Below are positions 7,901 through 14,988 of a DNA stretch of 14,988 nucleotides, piece by piece (within the stretch, counting starts at the first letter, position 1; every line of letters begins with the position of its first letter). The stretch is from assembly GCA_002309425.1 (NCBI GenBank), contig DBXD01000005.1, forward strand, positions 87,880-102,867. The letters are read 5' to 3'. Under the pieces are notes generated by a model. The model was not told the DNA's origin, searched no databases, and saw nothing but the letters and a program-made list of their open reading frames with translations. This DNA comes from Cyanobacteria bacterium UBA1221 (lineage in GTDB: Bacteria; Cyanobacteriota; Vampirovibrionia; Gastranaerophilales; Gastranaerophilaceae). Both the position numbers and the translations under genes were made by a program.

Positions 7901-10900
7901 GTACTTGTCTTTAAGGAGGGGTCTTGTTCGAGTTCGGCTTTTTTATTTCGCAATAATGCTTCAAGGTCGGAGTACTCAGATTCATCGGCACGAATCGCTT
8001 TTCTGTACTCTGCAAGGTCCTGCTCTAATTCTAAAATTTCTTCCACCCTTTTAGCTTCATTTATCTGTTCAGTAAACTTTTCGATAAAAACTTTTTCACG
8101 AGGTATTGAGTTAAAATCTTTTACCAGTGACATGTGAGTATATTTGTTATCATTATATCTTTGATTCCTTGCACTATTGATATTTTTTGAAAATTCCGCA
8201 AGAGATAACAATATTTTAGAAGCCCCTTTTGCCTTCATATACCATTCTATTATGTCATCCTGAAGAAGTGTCGGTCCAATTCTCTTGCCGGTTGTAAAAT
8301 CATTTGCATCATCAAGACACATTTGGATAAAAGTTTCCTCATCAGGTAAATTTTCAATATCGGTCCCGTGATGATGGGCATTACAAATATAATGAAATAC
8401 GTCTCGTCTTGAATCTTCGGAATAGACTACATCATAAGGACTTGAAAAATTTGTAAATTTACCATCTTTGTCTGCGTTAATCGATATTTTTTTACCCAGA
8501 TATTCAAATTCGTACAAATAACCTGTTATATTCCCGCCCTTATCGGTATATCTGCAGATTTTGTAGCCTTCACCCAAATTTCTGATTTCAACTTTTCCTC
8601 CGTCCGCAAGTTTATCTATCTTAATCTGAGAATTATATTTAGATAAAAATTCCGCATCAAGAGGGTTGGGATGATGTTTACGGTTTGAGTTTAAAGAAAA
8701 ATCTTCTTCTCTTGCAAAAGCGTGAGCTTCGGTTTTTGTAAATGTGCCGTCCGGTACAAAGTTACCTTCCTCATCGAAATCACCGTTTTCCATAACCAAT
8801 TCTGTTCTGTCACGCCATGTCAAATCTTCAAGAGTCGGTGATTCTTCTAATCTCTCTGCAAACGGAGCGACTTCCGTCAATTCGTCAGGGTCAATCCCAC
8901 CCTCTAAGGCTCTTTTTTCTTTCAGAGCCTGTTCATCAGTAGCACCTGACATAACCTCTTGGCCTAAAGAAATTTCAACAACTTCGGCCATTGGCTGCTC
9001 ATATACTGCCTGAGGTTTTGGATTACTTTCAGGTTTCGTTTCTGCCGGTCTGACTTCGAAAGCCGGTTCATTCTGCGTTACGGTAGAATTAGTATCCTCC
9101 TTGGGTACAATCAGCCATTTGATTTCGCCAATTTCATGTAATTCTTCCGGGTTAATCCACCTCATTCCTGCTGAATTTACATAAACATTTTCCTGAGAAA
9201 TTGCGCCGATAAATTCTGTAACTTTGGACTCGCTCATTAAATCATTGACAGGAACATGAACATCATTCGAATAGAATCTTACCTGCGCATCCTTATCTCC
9301 CGTAACCAGTTCGGCATACCTGTTCATATATGTAAAGAAACCGTCTCGTATCTGTTTCACCTCTGTATCAAAATCCATTCCTTTTATATATGTTTTATTC
9401 AATTCAATATTATCCATGATTAATACAGGTTTGCCGTCAATTTTGCCCATGAATACTCTTGACATTCCGACCATATTACCGTTTTCATCATATAATTCAA
9501 CAACATTATAGGATTGATTCAATAAGAATACGGGAGTTGCAGCTTCATTTTGTCCTGCTCCTATTGCCGTACAACAAGTTGTTTTGTTGCCCATAAACAA
9601 ATCTTCCTGCGGATTTCTGCTCCACATCTTTATGGTCATTTTTCGGCCTGCAACCTCTATATGGACATCTTCTGTTTCCGGGTTTAACCATTGGTCAAAG
9701 TTTAGCTTCTCAGCTTCAAATGCCTGTTTTGTTTTCAGATTGGTTTGTCCGTATTTATTATTTTCATTTGTAATAAATTCATTAAAATCTCCCAAAACCG
9801 ATTCTCTTATTACCGTAAATAATTCTGTTGTTTGTGAATGTTGTGCAAATGCAACACGTATAGATTCGGTTTCTATATCAACGAAGTCTTCATCAGTATA
9901 ATTTTCAATATTCTTTAACATATCTAATTCTTTTTCGATGATATCCAGAATTTCTTTTGACAAGCTGGCTCTTTGCGCAGGGCCATTTAGCACTTTTTCT
10001 ATATCGTTAATTCTTTTTTGCTTTAATGCCGGATATTTCCTGAATTTCCGTATTTCTTCCAGAATTCTTGGAACATACTCATTAATAATAGTTTCAACTT
10101 TATGAGCATCATTTTTTAGTGCAAGGTATGAAAATTCTTCATTAAATTTTTTAGTATGTATTATCTGCGGATCATTCGGATCAATACCGGCTTTTTCAAG
10201 GATTTTGTTTTGTATTTCCTGTTTTGCGGCACTTATATCAATTCTGCCTGCAGAGACGGCTTTATTTAATTCCTGAATATCTATACCTGAATTATAGATT
10301 TCAACAATCTGACAAACTTGAATTTTTTCTCTTGGGGACAACGGTTTCCCGCTCCTTTCGGAAGTGCATTTCAAAAGTTTGGATAATAATTCATAATTTT
10401 CAGTCGATAAAGCATTCAGTTCATTCAAGGATTTTTCAAACAAGTCTGTACGTTTATCCATCATATGACTCAGGGTATCCGTATCAACATATTTTAGTGC
10501 ACGCAAAATCATACCGGCATTTGCTCTAAAGAAGTTGAGTATCTTCTTTCTCTCTTTTTCCATTTCTGCTTTTGGTAAATCAGGATATTTGCCGTCAACA
10601 GGAGTTGAATATTTCAAATCAATTCCGCTCAGGTATTGGTTTGGTCTGTCGTATGCAAGTTTGAAGGTGGATTTTGATAATTTTTTCACGGAATTGAGGA
10701 AATCTGCTTTTGTCATTCCTGATGAAAGTATTGCACTAATTGTATCCCCTGTTATATTACCTCTGTCCAGAAGCTCCATGACTTCTTTTTGGTATTTACC
10801 TGCTGAGTTTTGTTTAATTTGAGCAGTATAATTTTCATCCTTTATAAGAAAATCAAAGAGTTCAGCAAAGCCTTTATTTGAATAATTTTTGTAGTATGCA

Positions 10901-13900
10901 AGCACAATCGTTTTCAGTTCTGTGCCTCGGTATTTGCGGTTCCCGTCGCCATCTGTTAATCCGGCAAGAAATTTAATTACATCGGGGAATTTTTTGTACG
11001 GTTCTATCAATTCCGGAATATCCGATGCAAAAAAGCAACAATGGCCGTATTTATCTTTGATTTCAAGTATTTCATCTATTGTGGCCTTATCAGTTGTGTA
11101 ACTTTTCGCAAGGCTTGCTATTTCATAAGCTTCCAACCCCTTTGCCAAAAGTTCCTTTACCGCATCAGGATATTCCGAATACGCTTCTGCAAGGTAATTA
11201 ATAGCTTCTCCGGAGGAGAACACGGGATTATTCTGTTCATCCTTCATCGCTAAAAGTTCATTAAAAGCTTTGGTAAATATATTATATTTTTCAATTGCCT
11301 GAGGAAGTGACCACTCGTCAAAGAGATATTCATCTTTACCGTTTTTCATGTTTGCTAACTGTTTAAATAAATCAGGGCTTTCCTTACAGCTTTCTGATAA
11401 ATGTTTTATGTTTGCCCCGCTAAATCTTGGAGAACCATCAGCTTTAGTCATACCAAGAACTAAATCAGTCGTATCGGGATTAGCTTTTTTTGCTTCCAGA
11501 ATATTTTTTATCTTTTCTCCGTTATATCTGAATTTGCCATCTTTATTCCTGATTTTTAAATATTCAAGAATCTCATTTTTGCTATCCTTATAAAATGGCG
11601 ACAAAACAATGATAGAGGTTCCGTCAAGTCTGGGATTTCCGTTTTCATCAAGGAGTCCTATCAGTTCATCAACAACATCAGGATATTGTTTGCGGGTTTT
11701 TATAAGTTTCGGAATAACTTCTCCTATAAATCTCATCGAACCGTCTTTATTCGTGATTTTAATAAAATATTCGGTATCGGTTTTATTATTATGGTATGAT
11801 TCCAAAAGGTCATTTATGTCGGAAGTCTTAAGGTAAGGTGTACCGTCTTCTTTTACCAAACTTAGCAGTTCTATTGATTCCTCAGGATATTGTAAATAGT
11901 TGCCGCTTGTCATAAATAACGCCATTTCGGAACCATTTAATCTGGGTTCCCCGTTGGGTAATATTAACTCAATAAGGTCATTTACCAGCTCGGGGTAGCT
12001 GTCATATAAAGGGGCTAAATCCTTAATATTATGGCGGTCAAATCTTGGTTCGCCTCCGTTAATGGTTATACCCGCAAGATATTCAACTGCATCAGGATAA
12101 ATTTCGCAAGTTTCCGCAAGATCTTCTACATCAGAAGGACTGAATCTCGCTGTCTGATCAGCCTTTTTCATTTTTATGAGTTTTTCGGTGCCATTCGGAT
12201 ATTTGCCGTAGCAATTTACATATATCTTAATATGATAACTATCGTATACTCGGAGACCGTTTTCATATTTTACGCCCAGGAGTTCTTCCGTTTTTGCGGG
12301 ATTTATTGTGTAAGTCTCGGCCAGGTCTGCTGCTTCAAAAGGCTTCAATCCTTTCTTTAAAAGTGTAACTACTGCCTCCGGATACTTTTCATATGACTCA
12401 CATAAATCCTGTATATTATATGTTGAGACAAGATACTTGCCGTTTTCATCCTGTAATTTTGCAATATCTTCAACAGTTTGTTCATGTGTTTTAAGTAATG
12501 CTGCATTATACATTATTCTTTCAATCAATTCTTCACTATACCCTTTTTCAAGCAGATTAAAGTATTCATTTGGGAAAAAATTACCATAGCTGTTGCTTGC
12601 CTTCAGTACAAATGCAAGTAAATCTTTTTTTCCGTCAGGTGCAACAAAACCTTTACCTTCAAGAGTTTTTATGAAGTTCATAACATTATTAATTTCTTCC
12701 GTTGTGACCGGTTTATCTGCTTCCTTTTGGAATACACGTTCAAAAAAACTCTGAGAAAATTCTATCGGAATATTCCACAAAGGTGTATAAGAACTTACGA
12801 GTTGAATTAGTTCGATTGCTTCGGGAGCAATTTGACCATTATTATTAAAAAACTGTAATATTTTATCTATTTGTTCGGAACTTACCGGCTTGCCATCTGT
12901 AAAGATTTTTTCAACAGCAGAGCGGGCTTCCTCAACAGGAATTGCTTCTTTTGATTTGTTGGTGGCAGTTGCATCTTTGTTTTCCGGTATTTCGCTTTCC
13001 GCCCCGGATATTGTACTATTATCAGACTCCTCCGCTTTTGGATATCCTCCTTCCGGTATGTATGGTGTTCCGACATATTTTATCCGTACACCTCCGTTTA
13101 CTGTTTGCGATGGAATAGGTAAGTTGTTGTCAAGATAATATCTGATAAGCTTATCCTCCTCCGGATTAACAGCTCTAAAGCCCATTTTATAATAGAAGGG
13201 CAAATTTGTCGCTTTTTTGTTACCGGAACGTATGCTCGTAGGAACATATCCGGCATCAGCTATCAATTCCGCACCGACTTCTTCGCTTATTCTTACCATT
13301 TCTTCGATTAACATTGAACCAAGACCTATGCCGTTGACGGAGGAAATAAAACTGTGGAAATATAATTGTTTAGTTCCTTTACGGTAATCAGTCTCAAGCA
13401 TATAGCCGACTCCGCCTATCCGTTTGCCATCCTTGTCAAACAGCTCAATTCCGCCCTGACCGTGTTCATCCGGCATTCGAATTTTCTTTCTTACTTCTGA
13501 TTTTTCGACTTTTTTCAAAGTTTTTGTGCTTTTATCCCAGAAATATCCGTCAGGAATTTCCGGTTCAGCAGATGGTTCTGTGATAATTTGTTCAATGGTT
13601 TTCTCTATTTCTTCAAATTTGACCTTTGCCCGTGCTTCTTCTATACTCACCGGTACATCATTTATAGTCGCAGTACCGTAATTTTCATTTATTTTGATGA
13701 TTGTTTCTTCATAATGCCCATTTTCATCATACCCGCGGCTTGTATATACTGAGGCAGTTTTGCCGTCAGGAAAAGTATAAACCTCTCTGGTTAACTCTTT
13801 ATCTGTCCTCAGTTTCGTAACAGTAAGATATTTAGAACCCGGATAAGACTTTAATGCAGAAGCATGAGTATAAGTATAAGTTTGTCTGATTCTGCCTTCT

Positions 13901-14988
13901 TCGGTATAATCCAGTTTTTCACTACATCCTGATGAATCCTCTTCATATAACAGGTATTCTCCTCTTGATGTTCTTTTTGTATAATCGTTTTGCTTATAAT
14001 TAATATAATACTCTGTAAATGTTCCGTTAGGATTATTCACAAATGCATCTACATGATTTATGCTGCCATCAGCTTCTACCTTTGCCCTTATTGAATATCC
14101 AACAATATTATCAGCAGGTATTTCTATGTTAAAAGAAGCATCCGGATTCTTTATAATAATTGTACCGTCCGAAAGAACTCCGGCATCGCCACCATGATAC
14201 GGCATTGTTCCTTCTTCCAAGAGCGAATTCAGTCTTGATAAACGCTCTTTTTTGGTACCTTTTAACAATTCATTTTCTGTAATTCCGATTTCAGCCGTTA
14301 ATTTATCAATTGAAACTTTCATTTTTGCTGAAAAGGCATCTGTCCGACTATCTTTTGGCTTAATTTCGGGTTTTACTTCTGTCGGATGTCCTTCAGATAC
14401 GCTTGTCTTGAGCGGATTAAATGTATCTTCAGATGTAACAAGAGTATTCTCATCGGGAACAACCGTTCTTATTTCAAGGGTTCCCGTATTCACTCCACCT
14501 TCGGACACATCACCGGATTTTATATCGTGCTGTGCCGCATCATAAATTATTTCAGCTATTTTTTCACCAAAATCCGGACCGGAAGCCATTGCTGTTATTT
14601 CATCTATATTGTTCTCATTTAAAGACCTCAATAGAACGTCTAATTTTGAACCAATTCTCATATAGTTTGTCCGGGTCAGAATTTTATTATTTATTGCATC
14701 AAGATTATCTAATATAAACCCGGTATTACCACCACGATATGTTCCGTCTAAAATAATAGTGGTAGCATAACCCTGGTATTTAAATAAATTATCCATCCTT
14801 TGCATGATTAAATTTTCATCACCATTTGCACCCTGCGATGCTGCAGATAACACAGCATTTATATCTCTTTCCTGGAGTAAACCCTTTTCTATCAATTCAG
14901 GATATATCTTTTTGAACGTATCTATGGCATATTCCCGAAGTTTTGTATTTTGTAAAACATTATCCGGAATATCTGCAACCGGAATTTC
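4969..14988 (-). CDS. Giant multidomain protein, 5'-truncated by window edge (at least 3339 aa)
   Basis: The reading frame stays open through base 14988, so the true N-terminus lies outside. The TTG at 14895 should not be taken as the start; 31 coding-like residues precede it. Numbering from the edge, the order is: helical segment and linker (1-260); beta-rich domain (262 to about 460); GNAT-like domain (about 503-621); linker (622-690); helical (690-825); seventeen repeats of about 34 residues (826-1391); helical (1392-1730); Cys-Cys module 1 (about 1730-1963, Cys1805-Cys1806); acidic Pro/Glu linker; mixed domain with a His triplet (2205-2207); coiled coil (about 2306-2390); helical (2400-2900); Cys-Cys module 2 (about 2924-3275, Cys3124-Cys3125); Pro/Thr linker; C-terminal helical pair. 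The stop is TAG, the only TAG stop among the genes here. No family is recognised for the whole protein. It is likely a structural scaffold carrying catalytic modules, but substrate and location are unknown. Confidence 0.9.
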   Translation of the reverse strand, partial: EIPVADIPDNVLQNTKLREYAIDTFKKIYPELIEKGLLQERDINAVLSAASQGANGDENLIMQRMDNLFKYQGYATTIILDGTYRGGNTGFILDNLDAINNKILTRTNYMRIGSKLDVLLRSLNENNIDEITAMASGPDFGEKIAEIIYDAAQHDIKSGDVSEGGVNTGTLEIRTVVPDENTLVTSEDTFNPLKTSVSEGHPTEVKPEIKPKDSRTDAFSAKMKVSIDKLTAEIGITENELLKGTKKERLSRLNSLLEEGTMPYHGGDAGVLSDGTIIIKNPDASFNIEIPADNIVGYSIRAKVEADGSINHVDAFVNNPNGTFTEYYINYKQNDYTKRTSRGEYLLYEEDSSGCSEKLDYTEEGRIRQTYTYTHASALKSYPGSKYLTVTKLRTDKELTREVYTFPDGKTASVYTSRGYDENGHYEETIIKINENYGTATINDVPVSIEEARAKVKFEEIEKTIEQIITEPSAEPEIPDGYFWDKSTKTLKKVEKSEVRKKIRMPDEHGQGGIELFDKDGKRIGGVGYMLETDYRKGTKQLYFHSFISSVNGIGLGSMLIEEMVRISEEVGAELIADAGYVPTSIRSGNKKATNLPFYYKMGFRAVNPEEDKLIRYYLDNNLPIPSQTVNGGVRIKYVGTPYIPEGGYPKAEESDNSTISGAESEIPENKDATATNKSKEAIPVEEARSAVEKIFTDGKPVSSEQIDKILQFFNNNGQIAPEAIELIQLVSSYTPLWNIPIEFSQSFFERVFQKEADKPVTTEEINNVMNFIKTLEGKGFVAPDGKKDLLAFVLKASNSYGNFFPNEYFNLLEKGYSEELIERIMYNAALLKTHEQTVEDIAKLQDENGKYLVSTYNIQDLCESYEKYPEAVVTLLKKGLKPFEAADLAETYTINPAKTEELLGVKYENGLRVYDSYHIKIYVNCYGKYPNGTEKLIKMKKADQTARFSPSDVEDLAETCEIYPDAVEYLAGITINGGEPRFDRHNIKDLAPLYDSYPELVNDLIELILPNGEPRLNGSEMALFMTSGNYLQYPEESIELLSLVKEDGTPYLKTSDINDLLESYHNNKTDTEYFIKITNKDGSMRFIGEVIPKLIKTRKQYPDVVDELIGLLDENGNPRLDGTSIIVLSPFYKDSKNEILEYLKIRNKDGKFRYNGEKIKNILEAKKANPDTTDLVLGMTKADGSPRFSGANIKHLSESCKESPDLFKQLANMKNGKDEYLFDEWSLPQAIEKYNIFTKAFNELLAMKDEQNNPVFSSGEAINYLAEAYSEYPDAVKELLAKGLEAYEIASLAKSYTTDKATIDEILEIKDKYGHCCFFASDIPELIEPYKKFPDVIKFLAGLTDGDGNRKYRGTELKTIVLAYYKNYSNKGFAELFDFLIKDENYTAQIKQNSAGKYQKEVMELLDRGNITGDTISAILSSGMTKADFLNSVKKLSKSTFKLAYDRPNQYLSGIDLKYSTPVDGKYPDLPKAEMEKERKKILNFFRANAGMILRALKYVDTDTLSHMMDKRTDLFEKSLNELNALSTENYELLSKLLKCTSERSGKPLSPREKIQVCQIVEIYNSGIDIQELNKAVSAGRIDISAAKQEIQNKILEKAGIDPNDPQIIHTKKFNEEFSYLALKNDAHKVETIINEYVPRILEEIRKFRKYPALKQKRINDIEKVLNGPAQRASLSKEILDIIEKELDMLKNIENYTDEDFVDIETESIRVAFAQHSQTTELFTVIRESVLGDFNEFITNENNKYGQTNLKTKQAFEAEKLNFDQWLNPETEDVHIEVAGRKMTIKMWSRNPQEDLFMGNKTTCCTAIGAGQNEAATPVFLLNQSYNVVELYDENGNMVGMSRVFMGKIDGKPVLIMDNIELNKTYIKGMDFDTEVKQIRDGFFTYMNRYAELVTGDKDAQVRFYSNDVHVPVNDLMSESKVTEFIGAISQENVYVNSAGMRWINPEELHEIGEIKWLIVPKEDTNSTVTQNEPAFEVRPAETKPESNPKPQAVYEQPMAEVVEISLGQEVMSGATDEQALKEKRALEGGIDPDELTEVAPFAERLEESPTLEDLTWRDRTELVMENGDFDEEGNFVPDGTFTKTEAHAFAREEDFSLNSNRKHHPNPLDAEFLSKYNSQIKIDKLADGGKVEIRNLGEGYKICRYTDKGGNITGYLYEFEYLGKKISINADKDGKFTNFSSPYDVVYSEDSRRDVFHYICNAHHHGTDIENLPDEETFIQMCLDDANDFTTGKRIGPTLLQDDIIEWYMKAKGASKILLSLAEFSKNINSARNQRYNDNKYTHMSLVKDFNSIPREKVFIEKFTEQINEAKRVEEILELEQDLAEYRKAIRADESEYSDLEALLRNKKAELEQDPSLKTSTVSPQEKLKIKSRILEIDKKYKRYTSFATEVPEDFWEKFDYEHADIHIAHIEQIVKCDYDNGYRNVCKNGYFYSEEGAKAFDTLAARFRIVPRGKDNTRTDFDLYSASLSVDALKKAEERNLFSPKYSKLDAFDMREITALSDEQFYNPLFQTFLERGCLYISDNDDINRLIDNVTQRGLTNAYELENLDKYIKKISENDPEKIRYYADKLCELQSTSAIANFFIYSSPDGKPIVTDKYIKKTLSFEDYFKYADMCVSGTGFGSDIEIICNLKEFENIQKSNGNENYSWEETYNKQMDRLRTIVEQNPEKYVNDDMWSVDNVATALRECIVEGKISDAVLSEERVLKKLRHIEDYGDTIPDEYIDFLDKFYEYDIAEIVQNNDIERFETVIREIKASGEKDVIDEFFKDNAVALAVASNVMDKETLDVLMRKRFDDAEEYLGILSKFNTEELNLYKSVTESLNVDGKPFMPTQKIEFIDLIQGYKDNNLPPDKMYSMIEKGRVDFGELNMDLFHGIMKNSGMTEEEIASIPKEKLVGWDIKYIHLLSKEIAESGDEAFSDILRAGNFEPDFIKYIHDENNDYGQANAITKAKYAELKMNYDKWVKPSKENEIHFVSKDKNTEQLAQIAAQITEDMNALMGTPVKGFLKKQFPQFVKDDKFEIPNEYLNSKAKLTELVSLFADTSEKGQLAQVWNRAKGNLENPEKASAARNTLTILDHLNQRLDDLSNVQDGAKVTKTLDLTVKMWDRNPQKDIFQGNYSTCCIGMGQGNGSAMPHYLMDTAYNMIEIVDNTTGKTIGNALCYFVKGKDGKPAFIIDNIEINNAAKPSEDIQLQIRTAIAQYADSVAKEVTGSDDVPIYMSSSYNDVPWKDLKSKLGKVSFLGDIDCDEIYMDLYAGWVDKEKLTKIVNLCILKDSSNPLPPRPTKPTEKTEQTIQQRLAAANSREDFTAIRDEIVKMPDGEEKNALKEAYTKAYNE
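5163..6220 (-). repeat. Cys-Cys module, copy 2, with insertion
   Basis: Residues about 2924-3275 repeat copy 1. DFIKYIHDENNDYGQAN aligns with DFNEFITNENNKYGQTN, AELKMNYDKWVKP with AEKLNFDQWLNP, KMWDRNPQKDIFQGNYSTCC (Cys3124-Cys3125) with the first KMW...TCC, and GKPAFIIDNIEIN with GKPVLIMDNIELN. It differs by an extra helical stretch of roughly 105 residues (about 5706-6050) between the DKW and KMW motifs. Conservation of W, R-N-P-Q, D-x-F-x-G-N, T-C-C, G-x-G, Y-N, G-K-P and D-N-I-E marks the likely functional core. Confidence 0.8.
7830..8070 (-). other. Predicted coiled coil in the giant protein
   Basis: Residues about 2306-2390 are dominated by Glu, Lys, Leu and Ala with heptad-like hydrophobic spacing (RVEEILELEQDLAEYRKAI, then LEALLRNKKAELEQD). 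A short Ser/Thr/Pro break precedes a further helix (EKLKIKSRILEIDKKYKRY). It probably forms a helical hairpin spacing the flanking domains. Confidence 0.55.
9101..9800 (-). repeat. Cys-Cys module, copy 1
   Basis: Residues about 1730-1963 begin with DFNEFITNENNKYGQTN and then AEKLNFDQWLNP. They continue with KMWSRNPQEDLFMGNKTTCC (Met1788, Cys1805-Cys1806), a Tyr-Asn-x-x-Glu strand, GKPVLIMDNIELN (Asp1859), a helix, and a C-terminal strand/Trp segment. The order of strand, DNIE, long helix and strand resembles the second half of a GNAT fold, but I cannot name the family. The module recurs near the C-terminus of the same protein. Confidence 0.8.
10816..12513 (-). repeat. Seventeen tandem repeats of about 34 residues (solenoid-like)
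   Basis: Residues 826-1391 parse without gaps into 17 units. Twelve are exactly 34 residues, the others 27, 27, 33, 35 and 36. The consensus is roughly x-x-L-x-x-x-Y-x-x-Y-P-D-x-V-x-x-L-x-x-(L/I)-x-x-x-D-G-x-P-R-(F/L)-x-G-x-x-I, that is, two short helices joined by a DGxPRF turn. Good examples are the units at 12126-12025 (EDLAETCEIYPDAVEYL), 12024-11923, 11712-11611 and 11508-11407. The period equals that of TPR and TAL-effector repeats, but the sequence pattern matches neither. Such arrays normally form an extended alpha-solenoid for binding protein or nucleic acid. Confidence 0.85.
13125..13483 (-). other. GNAT-like acyltransferase domain within the giant protein
   Basis: Residues about 503-621 show the GNAT order. 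Strands come first (GGIELFDKDGKRIGGVGYML, then KQLYFHSFIS). The acyl-CoA pyrophosphate loop GIGLG follows at 553-557, directly before a helix (SMLIEEMVRISEEVG), then a strand (AELIADAGY) and the late motif PFYYKMGFR (FYYKMGF at 598-604). The loop matches the family's Q/R-x-x-G-x-G/A only partly, lacking the first Arg/Gln. Known GNAT proteins transfer acetyl or longer acyl groups from CoA to amines; the target here is unknown. Confidence 0.65.

Noticed and set aside
10816..12513. TAL-effector-like DNA-binding repeats, because the unit is 34 residues
   Set aside because: Only the length agrees. There is no LTPxQVVAIAS-type sequence and no paired variable residues at positions 12 and 13.
4969..14988. 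Non-ribosomal peptide or polyketide synthase, suggested by size and repeated modules
   Set aside because: No adenylation, condensation, ketosynthase or carrier-protein motifs are present.

Overview
The window looks like chromosome of an AT-rich bacterium using standard bacterial start and stop signals. Three small or medium proteins carry a short N-terminal signature containing F-x-G or S-F (ISFTG, NFGG, VSFSE) just after a disordered, Asn/Ser-rich start. From memory this is common in gut Vampirovibrionia/Gastranaerophilales (non-photosynthetic relatives of cyanobacteria), so that lineage is my best guess. It is an inference, not a proof. No rRNA, tRNA, CRISPR array, insertion sequence or integrase was seen.

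Layout. Bases 1-30 hold a strong intrinsic terminator. Bases 42-692 (minus) encode a 216-aa hypothetical protein with a well-formed promoter and a palindrome near the predicted transcription start. Bases 852-1376 (plus) encode a 174-aa hypothetical protein. Bases 1392-1853 (minus) encode an O6-alkylguanine-DNA alkyltransferase, the one confidently named enzyme. Bases 1994-2329 and 2443-2862 (plus) encode two further small hypothetical proteins. All intergenic gaps are under 160 bases.

Two thirds of the window (4969-14988, minus) is one giant open reading frame that is still open at the window edge. At least 3339 residues are visible. It is a mosaic: helical segments, a beta-rich domain, a GNAT-like acetyltransferase domain, 17 tandem solenoid-like repeats of about 34 residues, a coiled coil, and two diverged copies of an unrecognised module centred on an adjacent cysteine pair (W-x-R-N-P-Q ... 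G-N-x-x-T-C-C ... D-N-I-E-x-N). Low-complexity Pro/Glu/Lys/Thr linkers join the parts. Directly downstream, in the SAME reading frame and separated by a single TAG and ten sense codons, lies a 691-aa ORF. It starts with three helix-turn-helix units spaced exactly 60 residues apart and ends in an unknown domain of about 390 residues. The pair is either a two-gene operon or one very large protein interrupted by an amber codon.

The most interesting content is this giant-protein locus: the duplicated Cys-Cys module, the 34-residue repeat array, the embedded GNAT domain, and the linked triple-HTH protein. Its biological role cannot be read from the sequence. A large intracellular or secreted effector-like protein is possible, but the N-terminus, where a secretion signal would be, is outside the window.
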